Of a DNA stretch of 43,326 nt, positions 8,058-16,068 are shown in pieces. Positions within the stretch are counted from its first letter, which is position 1, and every line of letters begins with the position of its first letter. A program made the position numbers and the translations under genes. The notes under the pieces were generated by a model. It did not search any database. It saw only the letters and a list, made by a program, of their open reading frames with translations, and was not told the origin of the DNA. Origin of the DNA: Xanthomonas bromi (GTDB lineage: Bacteria; Pseudomonadota; Gammaproteobacteria; Xanthomonadales; Xanthomonadaceae); assembly GCF_900092025.1 (NCBI RefSeq), contig NZ_FLTX01000063.1, positions 1 through 43,326 on the forward strand. The letters are read 5' to 3'.

Positions 8058-9665
8058 TTACTGCTTCGGTCGTGCCACTGCGTACATTTCCGCGGCGATC
8101 TTCTTCATCAGGGCGTTGCCGTCGTCGCCTTCCTTGTACAGGTCGAAGTGGCTACGGCCTTCCAGATAGCGGAAGTCGCTCTTGGCGCCCAGGCCGTCCA
8201 GCACCGCCTGGAATTTACGTGCTGCGCCATCCAGGTAGAACGTGTCGGCGGTGCCCACGATCAGGTGGATCTTGCCGTCCAGATCGGGTTTGAGCGTAGG
8301 CCACTGCGCGGCCACGCGCGCAGAAATGTCGTAGTGGGTGCGCCAGTAGGCCACCACGGCCGGGTCGACCTTGCCGGTGTCGCGGTCGAACATCGGCACC
8401 GGCCGGCCGTCGGCGCCACGCGGGGAAAACACCCACTCGAAGGACGTGAGCTGGCCGCCGTACGGGCCGAGCACGCGTTCCAACTTGGCGAAGGTTTCCA
8501 GCTCGGCCACCACCTTGACCCCATCGCGGACCAGCGGGAACTGGCTACCGTCCGGGCGCCGGTAGACGTTGGTATTGGGCGCATACAAGTCCGGGCCGGT
8601 GAAGTCGTGGAAATCGCTGGAATCGGGCGAAGTGGACCAGGTGCCGCCGAACAGCCTGGGGTAGCGCGTCTGCAACCACAGCGTGGCCCAGCCGCCGGAC
8701 GAGTGCCCGGTCAGGAACCGGCCGCTGGCCTTGCCATCCATCCTGTACTGCTTCTCCAGTGCCGGGATCAGCTCCTCGGTGAGCGCGGTGCCCCACGGGC
8801 CGTTGTTGACCGAGTCGGCGAACTCGTGGGTGCCGGTGGGCGTGGCCTGATCCAGGAACACCCAGATCATCGGCGGGATCTGCTTGGCCGCCATCAGGCT
8901 CCAGGTGGACGCAATGCTGCCGGCGAAGCGGTTGTAGTTGCCGCCGAAGCCGTGGGTGACATAGACGGTGGGGTAGCGCGTGCGCGCCTTGGCGTCATAG
9001 CCGGGTGGGGTGAGTACGCGTGCGCGCAGCGAGACCGGCCGGCCCCAGAACGCGCTCAGCGACGGGCTCACCATCGAGGCATCGCTGGTGTGCAGTTTGG
9101 CGTCTGGCACCGCATCGCGCACCGCCTGCGGCGCGCGGGGCGACACCTGCCACGGGTCGTTCGAGACAGGCAGCTGCGTGCTGAGCGTCAGTGCCGGGAG
9201 CGCCGCGCCTTTGCCCAGGGTGACCGGCGTCACCGCGCTCAGCAGGTCGCCGCCATCGCGGCCGCTGTAGCCGTAGCTGTGGTCCGGGTCCAGCACGGCC
9301 TGGAACAGATAGGCGCCCGCCGGCAGCGCGGAAAACCCGCTGGGGTAGGCGATATTGTCCAGATCGATCTGCACGCTGGCCCCCGGCGCAAGCACGGCGA
9401 CCTCCTGCGCGGCCACCGCGGTGGCGGTGGGATGGAACGGGTTGGTATCCACCTTCTCCACCTTGCCGTCCTTGGCCTGCGTCTGCGCGTCCTTGGCCAG
9501 GGTGGCGAACACCAGCAGGCGCCCGGAGGCGGGCTGGTCGGTGGCGCCGCCCAGGGTGACGCGCAGCAAACGATGCGCGGCCACCGGCGCGGCCGCATGT
9601 GCGGCGCAGGCGCACAGCAGGCCAACGGCCAGACTCATGCGAGGGGCGAGAGGGTGCAGGGACAT
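8058..9665 (-). CDS. Secreted esterase (esterase D / PHB-depolymerase-like alpha/beta hydrolase)
   Basis: A 535-residue exported protein. The ATG at 9665 has an AAAGGA ribosome-binding site and starts a signal peptide ending near AAHAAA; an earlier in-frame start at 9704 is less likely. After an N-terminal beta-rich domain of about 200 residues, the alpha/beta-hydrolase part starts at RVLTPPGYD, with THGFGGN as the oxyanion-hole region and the nucleophile elbow GHSSGG near residue 320. Candidate acid and base are in VGTADTF and EGRSHFDLY near the C-terminus. The putative-esterase (esterase D) family hydrolyses carboxylic esters; the natural substrate, possibly a plant cell-wall ester, cannot be read from the sequence. 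Confidence 0.8.
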   Translation of the reverse strand: MSLHPLAPRMSLAVGLLCACAAHAAAPVAAHRLLRVTLGGATDQPASGRLLVFATLAKDAQTQAKDGKVEKVDTNPFHPTATAVAAQEVAVLAPGASVQIDLDNIAYPSGFSALPAGAYLFQAVLDPDHSYGYSGRDGGDLLSAVTPVTLGKGAALPALTLSTQLPVSNDPWQVSPRAPQAVRDAVPDAKLHTSDASMVSPSLSAFWGRPVSLRARVLTPPGYDAKARTRYPTVYVTHGFGGNYNRFAGSIASTWSLMAAKQIPPMIWVFLDQATPTGTHEFADSVNNGPWGTALTEELIPALEKQYRMDGKASGRFLTGHSSGGWATLWLQTRYPRLFGGTWSTSPDSSDFHDFTGPDLYAPNTNVYRRPDGSQFPLVRDGVKVVAELETFAKLERVLGPYGGQLTSFEWVFSPRGADGRPVPMFDRDTGKVDPAVVAYWRTHYDISARVAAQWPTLKPDLDGKIHLIVGTADTFYLDGAARKFQAVLDGLGAKSDFRYLEGRSHFDLYKEGDDGNALMKKIAAEMYAVARPKQ

Positions 9666-9745
9666 GCGGATCCTTTGGAACGTAGCCGGATGGGGCAGGC
9701 GCACACGGCCTAGCGCAGACTGTAACTACTTTCGGGTGCCTTTGG

Positions 9746-9785
9746 ACCTCAAGTGAGAGGAAATTCTACCCATCCGACTTGAGGT
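9746..9785. repeat. Inverted repeat at the left edge of an AT-rich patch
   Basis: ACCTCAAGT at 9746-9754 and ACTTGAGGT at 9777-9785 form a perfect 9-bp inverted repeat with a 22-base spacer. Pairing continues imperfectly outward (GGTGCCTTT against AAGGATGCC). It sits exactly where base composition changes from GC-rich to AT-rich, so it may be a terminator for whatever lay here or an end of inserted DNA. Confidence 0.4.
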
Positions 9786-9946
9786 ACCTAAGGATGCCTT
9801 GCTTGTCTAATTCCTCGACTGCAGCTTTGACAAGCTAGCACCGATTCCATCATTTCTTACTTGCCGGTTACTAGTCTCTTTGTGGTCATAAAGAGACTTC
9901 TGATAAAGTTGCGAGCAATATCTTCTAAAAAAATTAAAGCGCTTCT

Positions 9947-10807
9947 ATGATTGTTTATCACTATACTAATGCAAGTACATTGCCGCTCATATTAAAAAAT
10001 AAAACGCTGCGCTTCACTCGTGCTGATTGTTTAGACGATGCGGCTGAGGTGCCATTTGCTAGCAAACACATAGACGCTCGATTTTTCTATGTAAGTTCTT
10101 GGTCATTAAAGAGTAAAGAGCACTCGGGTCTATGGCATCGTTACGGTGATATGAGTCGAGGTGTTCGGATTGGGTTTTCAAAGTCCCCATTTGTGTGGTC
10201 AACAATAACGGAATGGTTTGGAACAAAATCTTTCACGCATCCAAACGGGAGCATGAGATCTGTGCCGCAGAGCTATGGATTCATGATCCATGCTGTAGAA
10301 GCGCCATTTGAGGTAAAAACACTGTTTGGAAATGGGCACATACTTGTTCCGGATCCGTCTGCGAATGCCGAGAAATTCGGAGGGGAAATTTCTTACGTGG
10401 ATGATCCAGAAGCAGAAGCTTCTAAATTTTCTCGCGGCGATCCAACTTCAACAACATTATTTGGACGTGCCTCTGATATTGCGCGTATCAAATCCAGAGA
10501 ATGGGAAGATCAAGAGGAGTACCGATACGTATTAATGGCGTTCGAAGGGCCAAAGTTAATTTTTGCCAAAGATCCTTCAAAATATAGAGATGCGGTGCTC
10601 AAGATGATGCAGGAGAGAGGGGCTGGACATTCAAATCCACCAGAATCTCTTTACATTGACATTCCAATCTCTGATAAGGCTATTGAGGAAATGGAAATTA
10701 TACTTGGCCCAAAAATATCAGCCGCAGACAAAGACGCTGTGCGTGAAGCTTTAAATGCTTTTGCCCCGGCCGCACACGTAAAAGAGAGTGCAATAAAAAT
10801 TCGATGA
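9947..10807 (+). CDS. DUF2971-like protein of an AT-rich accessory patch
   Basis: A 286-residue protein whose N-terminus, VYHYTNASTLPLILKNK followed by TRADCLDDAAEV, follows the DUF2971 pattern (YHYT, then an LxD-x-x-E element). It continues with SSWSLKSKEHSGLW and GVRIGFSKS, also typical of that family. No signal peptide or membrane segment is present. The gene is AT-rich compared with its neighbours, has only a weak ribosome-binding site, and stands alone, all of which point to horizontal transfer. DUF2971 proteins often occur in variable or defence-associated gene neighbourhoods, but their biochemical activity is not settled. A role in phage defence would be inference. Confidence 0.65.
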   Translation: MIVYHYTNASTLPLILKNKTLRFTRADCLDDAAEVPFASKHIDARFFYVSSWSLKSKEHSGLWHRYGDMSRGVRIGFSKSPFVWSTITEWFGTKSFTHPNGSMRSVPQSYGFMIHAVEAPFEVKTLFGNGHILVPDPSANAEKFGGEISYVDDPEAEASKFSRGDPTSTTLFGRASDIARIKSREWEDQEEYRYVLMAFEGPKLIFAKDPSKYRDAVLKMMQERGAGHSNPPESLYIDIPISDKAIEEMEIILGPKISAADKDAVREALNAFAPAAHVKESAIKIR

Positions 10808-10873
10808 CGCGAGTTCCGTTGTAAGTCAGGATGATGATTTAGATAAAGTTAAATATTTAAGAGGAGTGCTCGA

Positions 10874-10960
10874 ATGGATCCGAATTTTGCCAAGGTTGCC
10901 AGGGCAATCATGAATAATTTATGGTCACGCCCTAAAAATCTGACCCATAATCCATCCTAA
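10874..10960 (+). pseudogene. 28-codon ORF with strong ribosome-binding site, probable truncated gene
   Basis: Immediately downstream of the DUF2971-like gene a GAGGAG site (10861-10866) is followed at good spacing by an ATG at 10874. The frame encodes MDPNFAKVARAIMNNLW, then SRPKNLTHNPS and a stop. The strong start signal suggests a second gene of the same transcript. The abrupt end inside a sequence reading ATTTTTAGGG on the other strand suggests that the gene was cut off by insertion or recombination. I do not recognise the product. It may also be an intact small peptide gene. Confidence 0.4.
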
Positions 10961-11085
10961 ATCGACTCACCTTGCTTGCGGGTCTCCGTCATTTTGATAG
11001 CGTTGCGCGTGTTGACGATGTCTTTCAATTTCTGGAAGGGCCTAGTGGCCGCCCACCTCCATTTCGGGGTTAGGCGTTGTTGCTA
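10918..11085 (-). mobile_element. Possible mobile-element scar with a C-terminal coding remnant
   Basis: On the minus strand, a frame beginning right after a TAG near 11085 reads QQRLTPKWRWAATRPFQ, then KLKDIVNTRNAIKMTETRK and a stop at 10962. It looks like the C-terminal tail of a protein with no upstream part. Just beyond its stop lies GGGTCAGATTTTTAGGG, a sequence type often seen at the ends of transposable elements in xanthomonads. I cannot name the element. The remnant sits exactly at the right-hand border of the AT-rich patch. Confidence 0.3.
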
Positions 11086-11434
11086 CCACTGCGGCGGCCT
11101 TTGCTGATAACGGTCAAACATCTAATTCAAGCTATGTGATCAGCCGTGTTCGCGTCCAAACTCCACACTGCATCACGCAACGACGTCGTTGAGACGATTT
11201 GCCGGGTTTGCGAGGTATGTGTCTTCAACGATGAGTACACCAAGCAGCGTGGCCGGCTAGGTGGCGGAGGTGTGGCGTTGCCCACACACACGCATGTCGT
11301 CATCGGACGCAATCGATCATCTGCCGCGTGGCGTTATGCACAGGTGCCGTTGCGACTGTCCATCCAAGGCGCAAGCGGCAGCAGGCGAACAGCCGCTGTC
11401 GGAACCTTGCATCACACACTAAGGAGTGATCGAA
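10961..11434. other. Gene-poor region with scar sequence and upstream region of the next gene
   Basis: Besides the remnant on the minus strand at its left end, the 474 bases contain no recognisable gene. Open frames around 11127-11312 lack family features. The right end holds the AAGGAG ribosome-binding site (11421-11426) of the exported protein gene. Confidence 0.4.
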
Positions 11435-11995
11435 ATGACACAGAAAACCAACTCTCGCGGTGCCATTGTGGCAGGCGGCCTCTCACTCGTCGTGGCCGCG
11501 TTGTGTATGGAGGCTGCCATTGCAGCACCGGTCACCGGGAAGGAAACGGTCACGCTGAGCCATGTTTTCGCCACGCTGCAAACCGGCCAGGAAGACAAGA
11601 AGCCCGAAGACATTGCGGCGTGTCGCAAGCAGGTCGCGGCAGCTAGTTCCAAATATCTGGGAATGGTGGTCACCACCAAGTATTCCATCGACGCGCAGTC
11701 CCTGATCATGAGCGCCTCTTCGTCGCTTCCCTCACCTGTCGCGACACAGCCGCTAATGCTGACGGTGCCGCTATCCCCGTTGGGCTTGTCTGGCGAGTAT
11801 GCCTTCGGCGCATTTCGACCGAGCGCCTTGCCTAACACCTATGTGCTGTTTTCGATCGGGCTGAATTTCAAGGGCCCCACGTCGTCGGTGCTCGTCCTCA
11901 ACAGCGACAAACCCTATAACTGTCTGGTCACCAGCAATCCGGCGCCGTTCAATGGAACACTGGGCACGCAGTTGGGCAAAGACCAAGGGCGCTGA
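11435..11995 (+). CDS. Exported hypothetical protein
   Basis: A 186-residue protein with a clear signal peptide (MTQKTNSRGAIVAGG, then a hydrophobic core, cleavage probably after AAIAA). I chose the ATG at 11435 because AAGGAG at 11421-11426 is correctly spaced for it, while the alternative GTG at 11426 overlaps that site. The mature protein has two cysteines (AACRKQ and YNCLV) that may form a disulphide and is rich in Ser, Leu and Pro. I do not recognise a family. It is convergent with the toxin-fusion gene. Confidence 0.65.
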   Translation: MTQKTNSRGAIVAGGLSLVVAALCMEAAIAAPVTGKETVTLSHVFATLQTGQEDKKPEDIAACRKQVAAASSKYLGMVVTTKYSIDAQSLIMSASSSLPSPVATQPLMLTVPLSPLGLSGEYAFGAFRPSALPNTYVLFSIGLNFKGPTSSVLVLNSDKPYNCLVTSNPAPFNGTLGTQLGKDQGR

Positions 11996-12156
11996 TCCCT
12001 GCGAGATGCTTATTGCTGCCGAACGCGCTGATTAAATAGCCGGCGCGTTCGGTTGCAGTGTGCTCGCGATGCGCAACGTGACCGCGATTTCGGTGGTGGT
12101 TTCCGGACAACAGCGGGATTGCCTGCCGACCTGTGTGACAGACACAGGTCCATGCA

Positions 12157-13269
12157 TTACCGATACGGCCCCGGCCCGCGCCACACCGGTTCGCCCTGGC
12201 GGTAGACCTCCATCATGTTGATGACCTCGCGGGCATCGCCGATGTTCTTCAATTCCGGCGAGTCCGGCGGCAGCAGGCGGCATTTGCTGGAACCGCGTTT
12301 GAGCGCGACATCCAGCGGGCAGACCATGCGTTGCTGGGTGCCGGGCAGGATGATGGCGATTTCCTGCATGCCCTGTTCCTTCCAAGCGCGCAGCTGGGTT
12401 TCGCTGCGCACGTCGTAATAGACCTGGAAGCCGCCGATATCCAGGCTGGGCTGAGCGTTGTTGCGGTCGTTGCGGCGGCCCTGGCTGATGGTGGGCGTGT
12501 TGGCCATGCCTTCTTCGGCGCCGTCGGCGGGCTCTTCGAGCATGCCCGGCGGGCGACCGGTCCAGGTGTCGGAGCGGCGCTGCGGTGGCGACGACGGTTC
12601 GGCCGGTGGCTGCGGCGGGGTGGGGCGCTGCACCGGTTGGGTACGGCGCTGCTCGGTCAAGCTGCCGCGGCGGGTGTTGCCCTGCGGCGGCACCGGGTTC
12701 CTGGCGTTCTGGACCAGTGTGGATTGCAGCGGCGAGGCGGCCGGTGGCGGCTGCACCGGCGCGGGGGTCTGCGAGGGCGGTGTGGGCGTCGGGGAGGGCG
12801 TGGGTTGCTGCGGCTGATCGGTGTCGCCGACGAAATCCACCTTGATACGTCCACCGCTGGCCGAGCCCTGCGGCGGAGTCATGGTGGGGGTGGAGGCCGA
12901 CAGCAGGATCAGCAACATCAGCACGTGCAGCAACGCGCTGATCAGCGCGGCAATCCACGGTTCGATGCGTTCGATCAGCGGTTCGCTGCGGGGCAGCCAG
13001 TCGCTGGGGGCCAGATGCACGTGCAGCACCTGCAGGGCATCGTCGCGTACGCGATAGACCAACACGTACGGGGTTTGCTTGACCACCCACTCGCGGGTGC
13101 CGGCCACGCGGCCAGCGTGACCACGGCCGGGTTGCTCGGCCAGGGTGCGGGTGGCTTCCAGCACCTGCCGTGCCATCGCCGCGGCAATGGTCGGGTTGAG
13201 TGCGTGGTAGTGATCCTGGGCGTGTGCAAGCTGCGTGGCGGCCGGGACGGTCCAGTCACGCCGTAACAT
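12157..13269 (-). CDS. ParE/RelE-like toxin domain fused to a membrane-anchored proline-rich protein
   Basis: A 370-residue protein with three parts. Residues 1-95 match the ParE/RelE toxin fold: an N-terminal helical hairpin (HAQDHYHALNP, then MARQVLEATRTLAEQPGRG), followed by GTREWVVKQTPYVLVYRV and LHVHLAPSDWLP, the typical beta-sheet with YVLVYRV. Residues 104-125 are one hydrophobic transmembrane segment. Residues 150-250 are rich in Pro, Gln and Thr, and about 270-370 form a separate globular domain containing two cysteines. By charge the toxin domain should be cytoplasmic and the C-terminal domain periplasmic, as in TonB-like proteins. The ATG at 13269 (preceded by an in-frame TTG) overlaps the stop of the antitoxin-like gene by 14 bases. 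ParE toxins are normally about 95 residues and soluble, so this architecture is unusual. The C-terminal domain is unrecognised. Confidence 0.7.
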   Translation of the reverse strand: MLRRDWTVPAATQLAHAQDHYHALNPTIAAAMARQVLEATRTLAEQPGRGHAGRVAGTREWVVKQTPYVLVYRVRDDALQVLHVHLAPSDWLPRSEPLIERIEPWIAALISALLHVLMLLILLSASTPTMTPPQGSASGGRIKVDFVGDTDQPQQPTPSPTPTPPSQTPAPVQPPPAASPLQSTLVQNARNPVPPQGNTRRGSLTEQRRTQPVQRPTPPQPPAEPSSPPQRRSDTWTGRPPGMLEEPADGAEEGMANTPTISQGRRNDRNNAQPSLDIGGFQVYYDVRSETQLRAWKEQGMQEIAIILPGTQQRMVCPLDVALKRGSSKCRLLPPDSPELKNIGDAREVINMMEVYRQGEPVWRGPGPYR

Positions 13270-13462
13270 CAACGCCCCATCTGGCGAACAGTGCGCTCAC
13301 CTGTGCCGGCGCCGTCACCGCGCCCTGATCTGCAGCGGCAATGCCGTCCTGCACCGCGGCCTGGAAGCTGGCATCGGCCACGACGCGGACCACGTCGGCC
13401 CATTCGGCCGTCTCGGGCAGCGTGTCGATCAGCGTATGGGCGTGGTGCTTGATGGCGGACAT
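13256..13462 (-). CDS. ParD-like small antitoxin candidate
   Basis: A 68-residue protein encoded directly upstream of the ParE-like fusion and overlapping it by 14 bases, the usual antitoxin-first layout. It contains an N-terminal helical part (MSAIKHHAHTLIDTLPE) and an acidic/alanine-rich middle (VQDGIAAADQGAV), similar in size and character to antitoxins such as those annotated with ParDE-type toxins. I see no obvious ribbon-helix-helix signature, so the assignment rests mainly on position and size. No strong ribosome-binding site precedes the ATG at 13462. Confidence 0.6.
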   Translation of the reverse strand: MSAIKHHAHTLIDTLPETAEWADVVRVVADASFQAAVQDGIAAADQGAVTAPAQVSALFARWGVDVTA

Positions 13463-13739
13463 GGCACTGCGGTGGGGGGAGCACTGCGCGCAAGTCTACC
13501 CGCGCAGCTCCTGTTCGCGTGTGGCAGCCGCTGGCGTGCGCTTGCGGCGTTCACCGGCCAGGCGGACAGCGCATCCGCGGCAGCCGCCGCGGTGGCACAT
13601 CGCCATGCTGCATGGTCGGTTGCCGGGCGACCGGCGGCCCCGCTGCCGCCTGCAGAAAGTGACGCTTGGCATCTTGTTCGGGCCGATGGCTGGTTTCATT
13701 CTGCGTCTGTCGCTTCACCTCATCCGCAAAGGACTCGCC

Positions 13740-14249
13740 ATGCCCGCCGCTGCCATCGCACCCCTGACACCGTATCTCTCCATGGCCGCCATCGGCTACC
13801 TCTACTACCGGCGCATCCGGCGCAGTTTCGGCCGGCAGCAGTGGAAGCCGGCAAGCACGGCGGTGCGCGGGGTGGTGCTACTGATCGCGGTGGCAGCACT
13901 GACGTTCGCGGTGTACGGGTTGCCGCAGGTGCGGCTCGGCATGGCCGCAGGCACGCTGGTCGGCATCGGCTTGGGCGCGCTGTCGCTGCGCCATACGCAT
14001 GCCGAATGGGTGGATGGCCATGGGTGGTACACGCCCAATCCGTGGATCGGCGGCGGCTTGACGCTGGTGTTGCTGGGACGCCTGGCCTGGCGCTGGGCCG
14101 ATGGCGCGTTCAATGCGGGTGCGGCGGCGGCCGGTTCGCAGGCCAGCCCGCTGACCCTGGGGATTGCCGCAGCACTGGTGCTGTATTCGCTGGTGCACCT
14201 GGGCGGGCTATGGTGGCGTCTGCGCCAGTTGCGCCTGCAGCAGGCCTAA
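13740..14249 (+). CDS. Small integral membrane protein (DUF1453-like)
   Basis: A 169-residue protein with four or five hydrophobic segments (near residues 7-20, 42-60, 66-82, 100-118 and 138-155). Between the first two lies a basic loop, YYRRIRRSFGRQ. The pattern resembles the DUF1453 / CcdC-like membrane family of unknown function. I chose the ATG at 13740 because AAAGGA is correctly placed before it; the reading frame is open further upstream to 13341 but has no similarity there. It is convergent with the cardiolipin synthase gene. Confidence 0.65.
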   Translation: MPAAAIAPLTPYLSMAAIGYLYYRRIRRSFGRQQWKPASTAVRGVVLLIAVAALTFAVYGLPQVRLGMAAGTLVGIGLGALSLRHTHAEWVDGHGWYTPNPWIGGGLTLVLLGRLAWRWADGAFNAGAAAAGSQASPLTLGIAAALVLYSLVHLGGLWWRLRQLRLQQA

Positions 14250-14279
14250 CTCACGCAGCGCACCTCGATGCGCCTTTGC

Positions 14280-15545
14280 TTAGACCTGGGAGCGAAACGG
14301 ACGCACCAACTTCTCGCCCAGCTTCTGCCGCAGCGGCCGTGCGTGCCAACGTTCCAGCGTGTAGCGCTCGGCCTGCTGCAGGTCGCGCTCGAAGGCCTCG
14401 GTCATCTGTGCGGCCAGCGCGCGGTCGTAGACATTCAAGCTGGCCTCGTCGTTGAGGCGGAACGAGCGGATGTCGAAGTTGGTCGATCCCACCGAGACCA
14501 ATAGGCCATCGATGATCAGCAACTTGGTATGCAGCATGGTGGGCAGGTATTCGTGGATGTCGATGCCGGCCTGCAGCAGCGGCTCCCAGCTGGCCTTGGA
14601 CGCCAGCCGCACCGAGATCGCATCGATATGCTTGCCAGGCAGCAGCACGCGAATCTTGACGCCGCGGCTGCGGGCTTCCAGCAGCGAACGGGTGATCAAC
14701 GCATCGGGAACGAAATACGCCGCAGCCAGGTCGATCGAGGTACGCGCGGCAGCGATGGCGATCAGATACATCAGATGCATGCTTTCGCTGCCGCCCGAGG
14801 GCGAGGCCACAAATAGCTGCGCGTCGCTGTCGCCTGCCGGTGCCAACTCGGGGTAATACTCGGCGCCGTTGAGCACCCGGCCGGTGGTCTTGATCCAGTT
14901 GTCGTTGAAGGCGGTTTGCACCTGCGCCACCACCGGGCCTTCGATGCGGTAATGCGAATCGCGCCAGTGCTCCGGGTCCTGCGCATCGCCCATCCACTGG
15001 TCGGCCACGCCCACGCCGCCGGTGAAGCCGATACGGCCATCGATCACCAGCAGCTTGCGGTGGGTACGGTTGTTGACGCGGTGCAGGTTGTACCAGATCA
15101 GTGGACGGTAGCGATGCACTTCCACGCCGGCCTCGGTCATGGCCTCCACCAGCGCCGGGTCCATCTTCAGGCTGCCGCCCCAATCGATGGTGACGCGTAC
15201 CTTGACCCCGGCACGTGCGCGCTCGGACAGCGCCTCACTGACCTCGCGACCGATCTCGCCGGACCAGTAGATATAGGTTTCGAAGCTGATGGTGCGCTGC
15301 GCGCCACGGATGGCCGCCAGCATGGCCGGAAAGATCTCGCGGCCGTTATGCAGCACCTCGATCTTGTTGCCGGGCAAAATGGCCGGGCCGAGCAGCACCG
15401 ACATCTCGCGCTTGAACTGCGGGTCCGAGACGTCGTAACAGTGGCTCGGGATGTGCTCGAGCTTTTTTTCGGGCGTGGCGAAGTTGAGCGCCAACAGGCC
15501 GATCGCCAACGTGATGACGATCGTGCCGACGATGATCCAAAGCAT
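14280..15545 (-). CDS. Cardiolipin synthase-like phospholipase D family protein
   Basis: A 421-residue membrane protein of the phospholipase D superfamily. Two HKD motifs are visible, HRKLLVIDG in the first half and HTKLLIIDG in the second, each followed by the usual Gly/Ser-Asn/Asp elements (GGVGVADQW and GSTNFDIRSF). One N-terminal transmembrane segment (MLWIIVGTIVITLAIG) anchors it. Cardiolipin synthases of this type (ClsA/B/C) join phosphatidylglycerol with another phospholipid at the inner membrane. The single membrane helix and length fit the ClsB/ClsC subgroup better than ClsA, but the exact acceptor is not determinable. The ATG at 15545 follows an AGGAG site; the frame upstream to 15614 is probably not translated. 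Confidence 0.85.
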   Translation of the reverse strand: MLWIIVGTIVITLAIGLLALNFATPEKKLEHIPSHCYDVSDPQFKREMSVLLGPAILPGNKIEVLHNGREIFPAMLAAIRGAQRTISFETYIYWSGEIGREVSEALSERARAGVKVRVTIDWGGSLKMDPALVEAMTEAGVEVHRYRPLIWYNLHRVNNRTHRKLLVIDGRIGFTGGVGVADQWMGDAQDPEHWRDSHYRIEGPVVAQVQTAFNDNWIKTTGRVLNGAEYYPELAPAGDSDAQLFVASPSGGSESMHLMYLIAIAAARTSIDLAAAYFVPDALITRSLLEARSRGVKIRVLLPGKHIDAISVRLASKASWEPLLQAGIDIHEYLPTMLHTKLLIIDGLLVSVGSTNFDIRSFRLNDEASLNVYDRALAAQMTEAFERDLQQAERYTLERWHARPLRQKLGEKLVRPFRSQV

Positions 15546-15693
15546 GCATCCAGCTCCTGTTTCCCTGCCATTCGCGGCCCCGAGCGGCCAGGATTCTGGC
15601 AAGGGCGGCGGCATGGGGGGCGTGAAAGGTGGGCAGCTTACCGGGCCTGCCGCGCGTTGCTCTGGCGGTCGCCGGCTTGTCCCGCCCGCTGGC

Positions 15694-15951
15694 TCAACGC
15701 GGGCGAATCAAGAACGTTGCCGGCACATGCGCGGTGAGCCACACGCCGTTATCGGCCTGGAAAAACCGCATCCCATCGCGGTGCATGCGGCCGGCCTCTA
15801 CCTGCAAGACGACCGGCACGCCGTCGCGCTGCCCGACCGATGCGGCCGTGTGCACGTTGTTGGACAGATGCACGTGGTGGCGTTGGCCGGGGCGCAGTCC
15901 TTCGGCCATGATCGCGTCGAGAAACCATGTGGCAGTGCCGTGATACAGCAC
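15694..15951 (-). pseudogene. kptA: 5'-truncated RNA 2'-phosphotransferase (KptA/Tpt1)
   Basis: The frame encodes 85 residues that match only the C-terminal half of KptA/Tpt1, the NAD-dependent enzyme that removes 2'-phosphates from [47 protein letters not shown] and [12 protein letters not shown] complete KptA is about 180 residues. The N-terminal half with its winged-helix part is missing. The sequence before the ATG continues the similarity weakly in the same frame ([16 protein letters not shown]) before it is lost near the divergent LysR gene. The catalytic N-terminal Arg/His residues are therefore absent and the product is probably inactive. A deletion between kptA and the LysR gene is the simplest explanation. 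Confidence 0.7.
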
Positions 15952-16068
15952 CTCCAGGTTCTGGACATGGGAGTCGCCTTTGCGTTGGGAAGAGAAACCA
16001 CCTTAGGCGTGGGGAATTGATGGGTCTATGCCATAGAATTCGAATGAGTTGATGTGGAATGGCCACCA

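Noticed and set aside
7926..9713. 595-residue plus-strand open frame opposite the esterase gene
   Set aside because: Antisense shadow; the esterase has a signal peptide and a GHSSGG motif.
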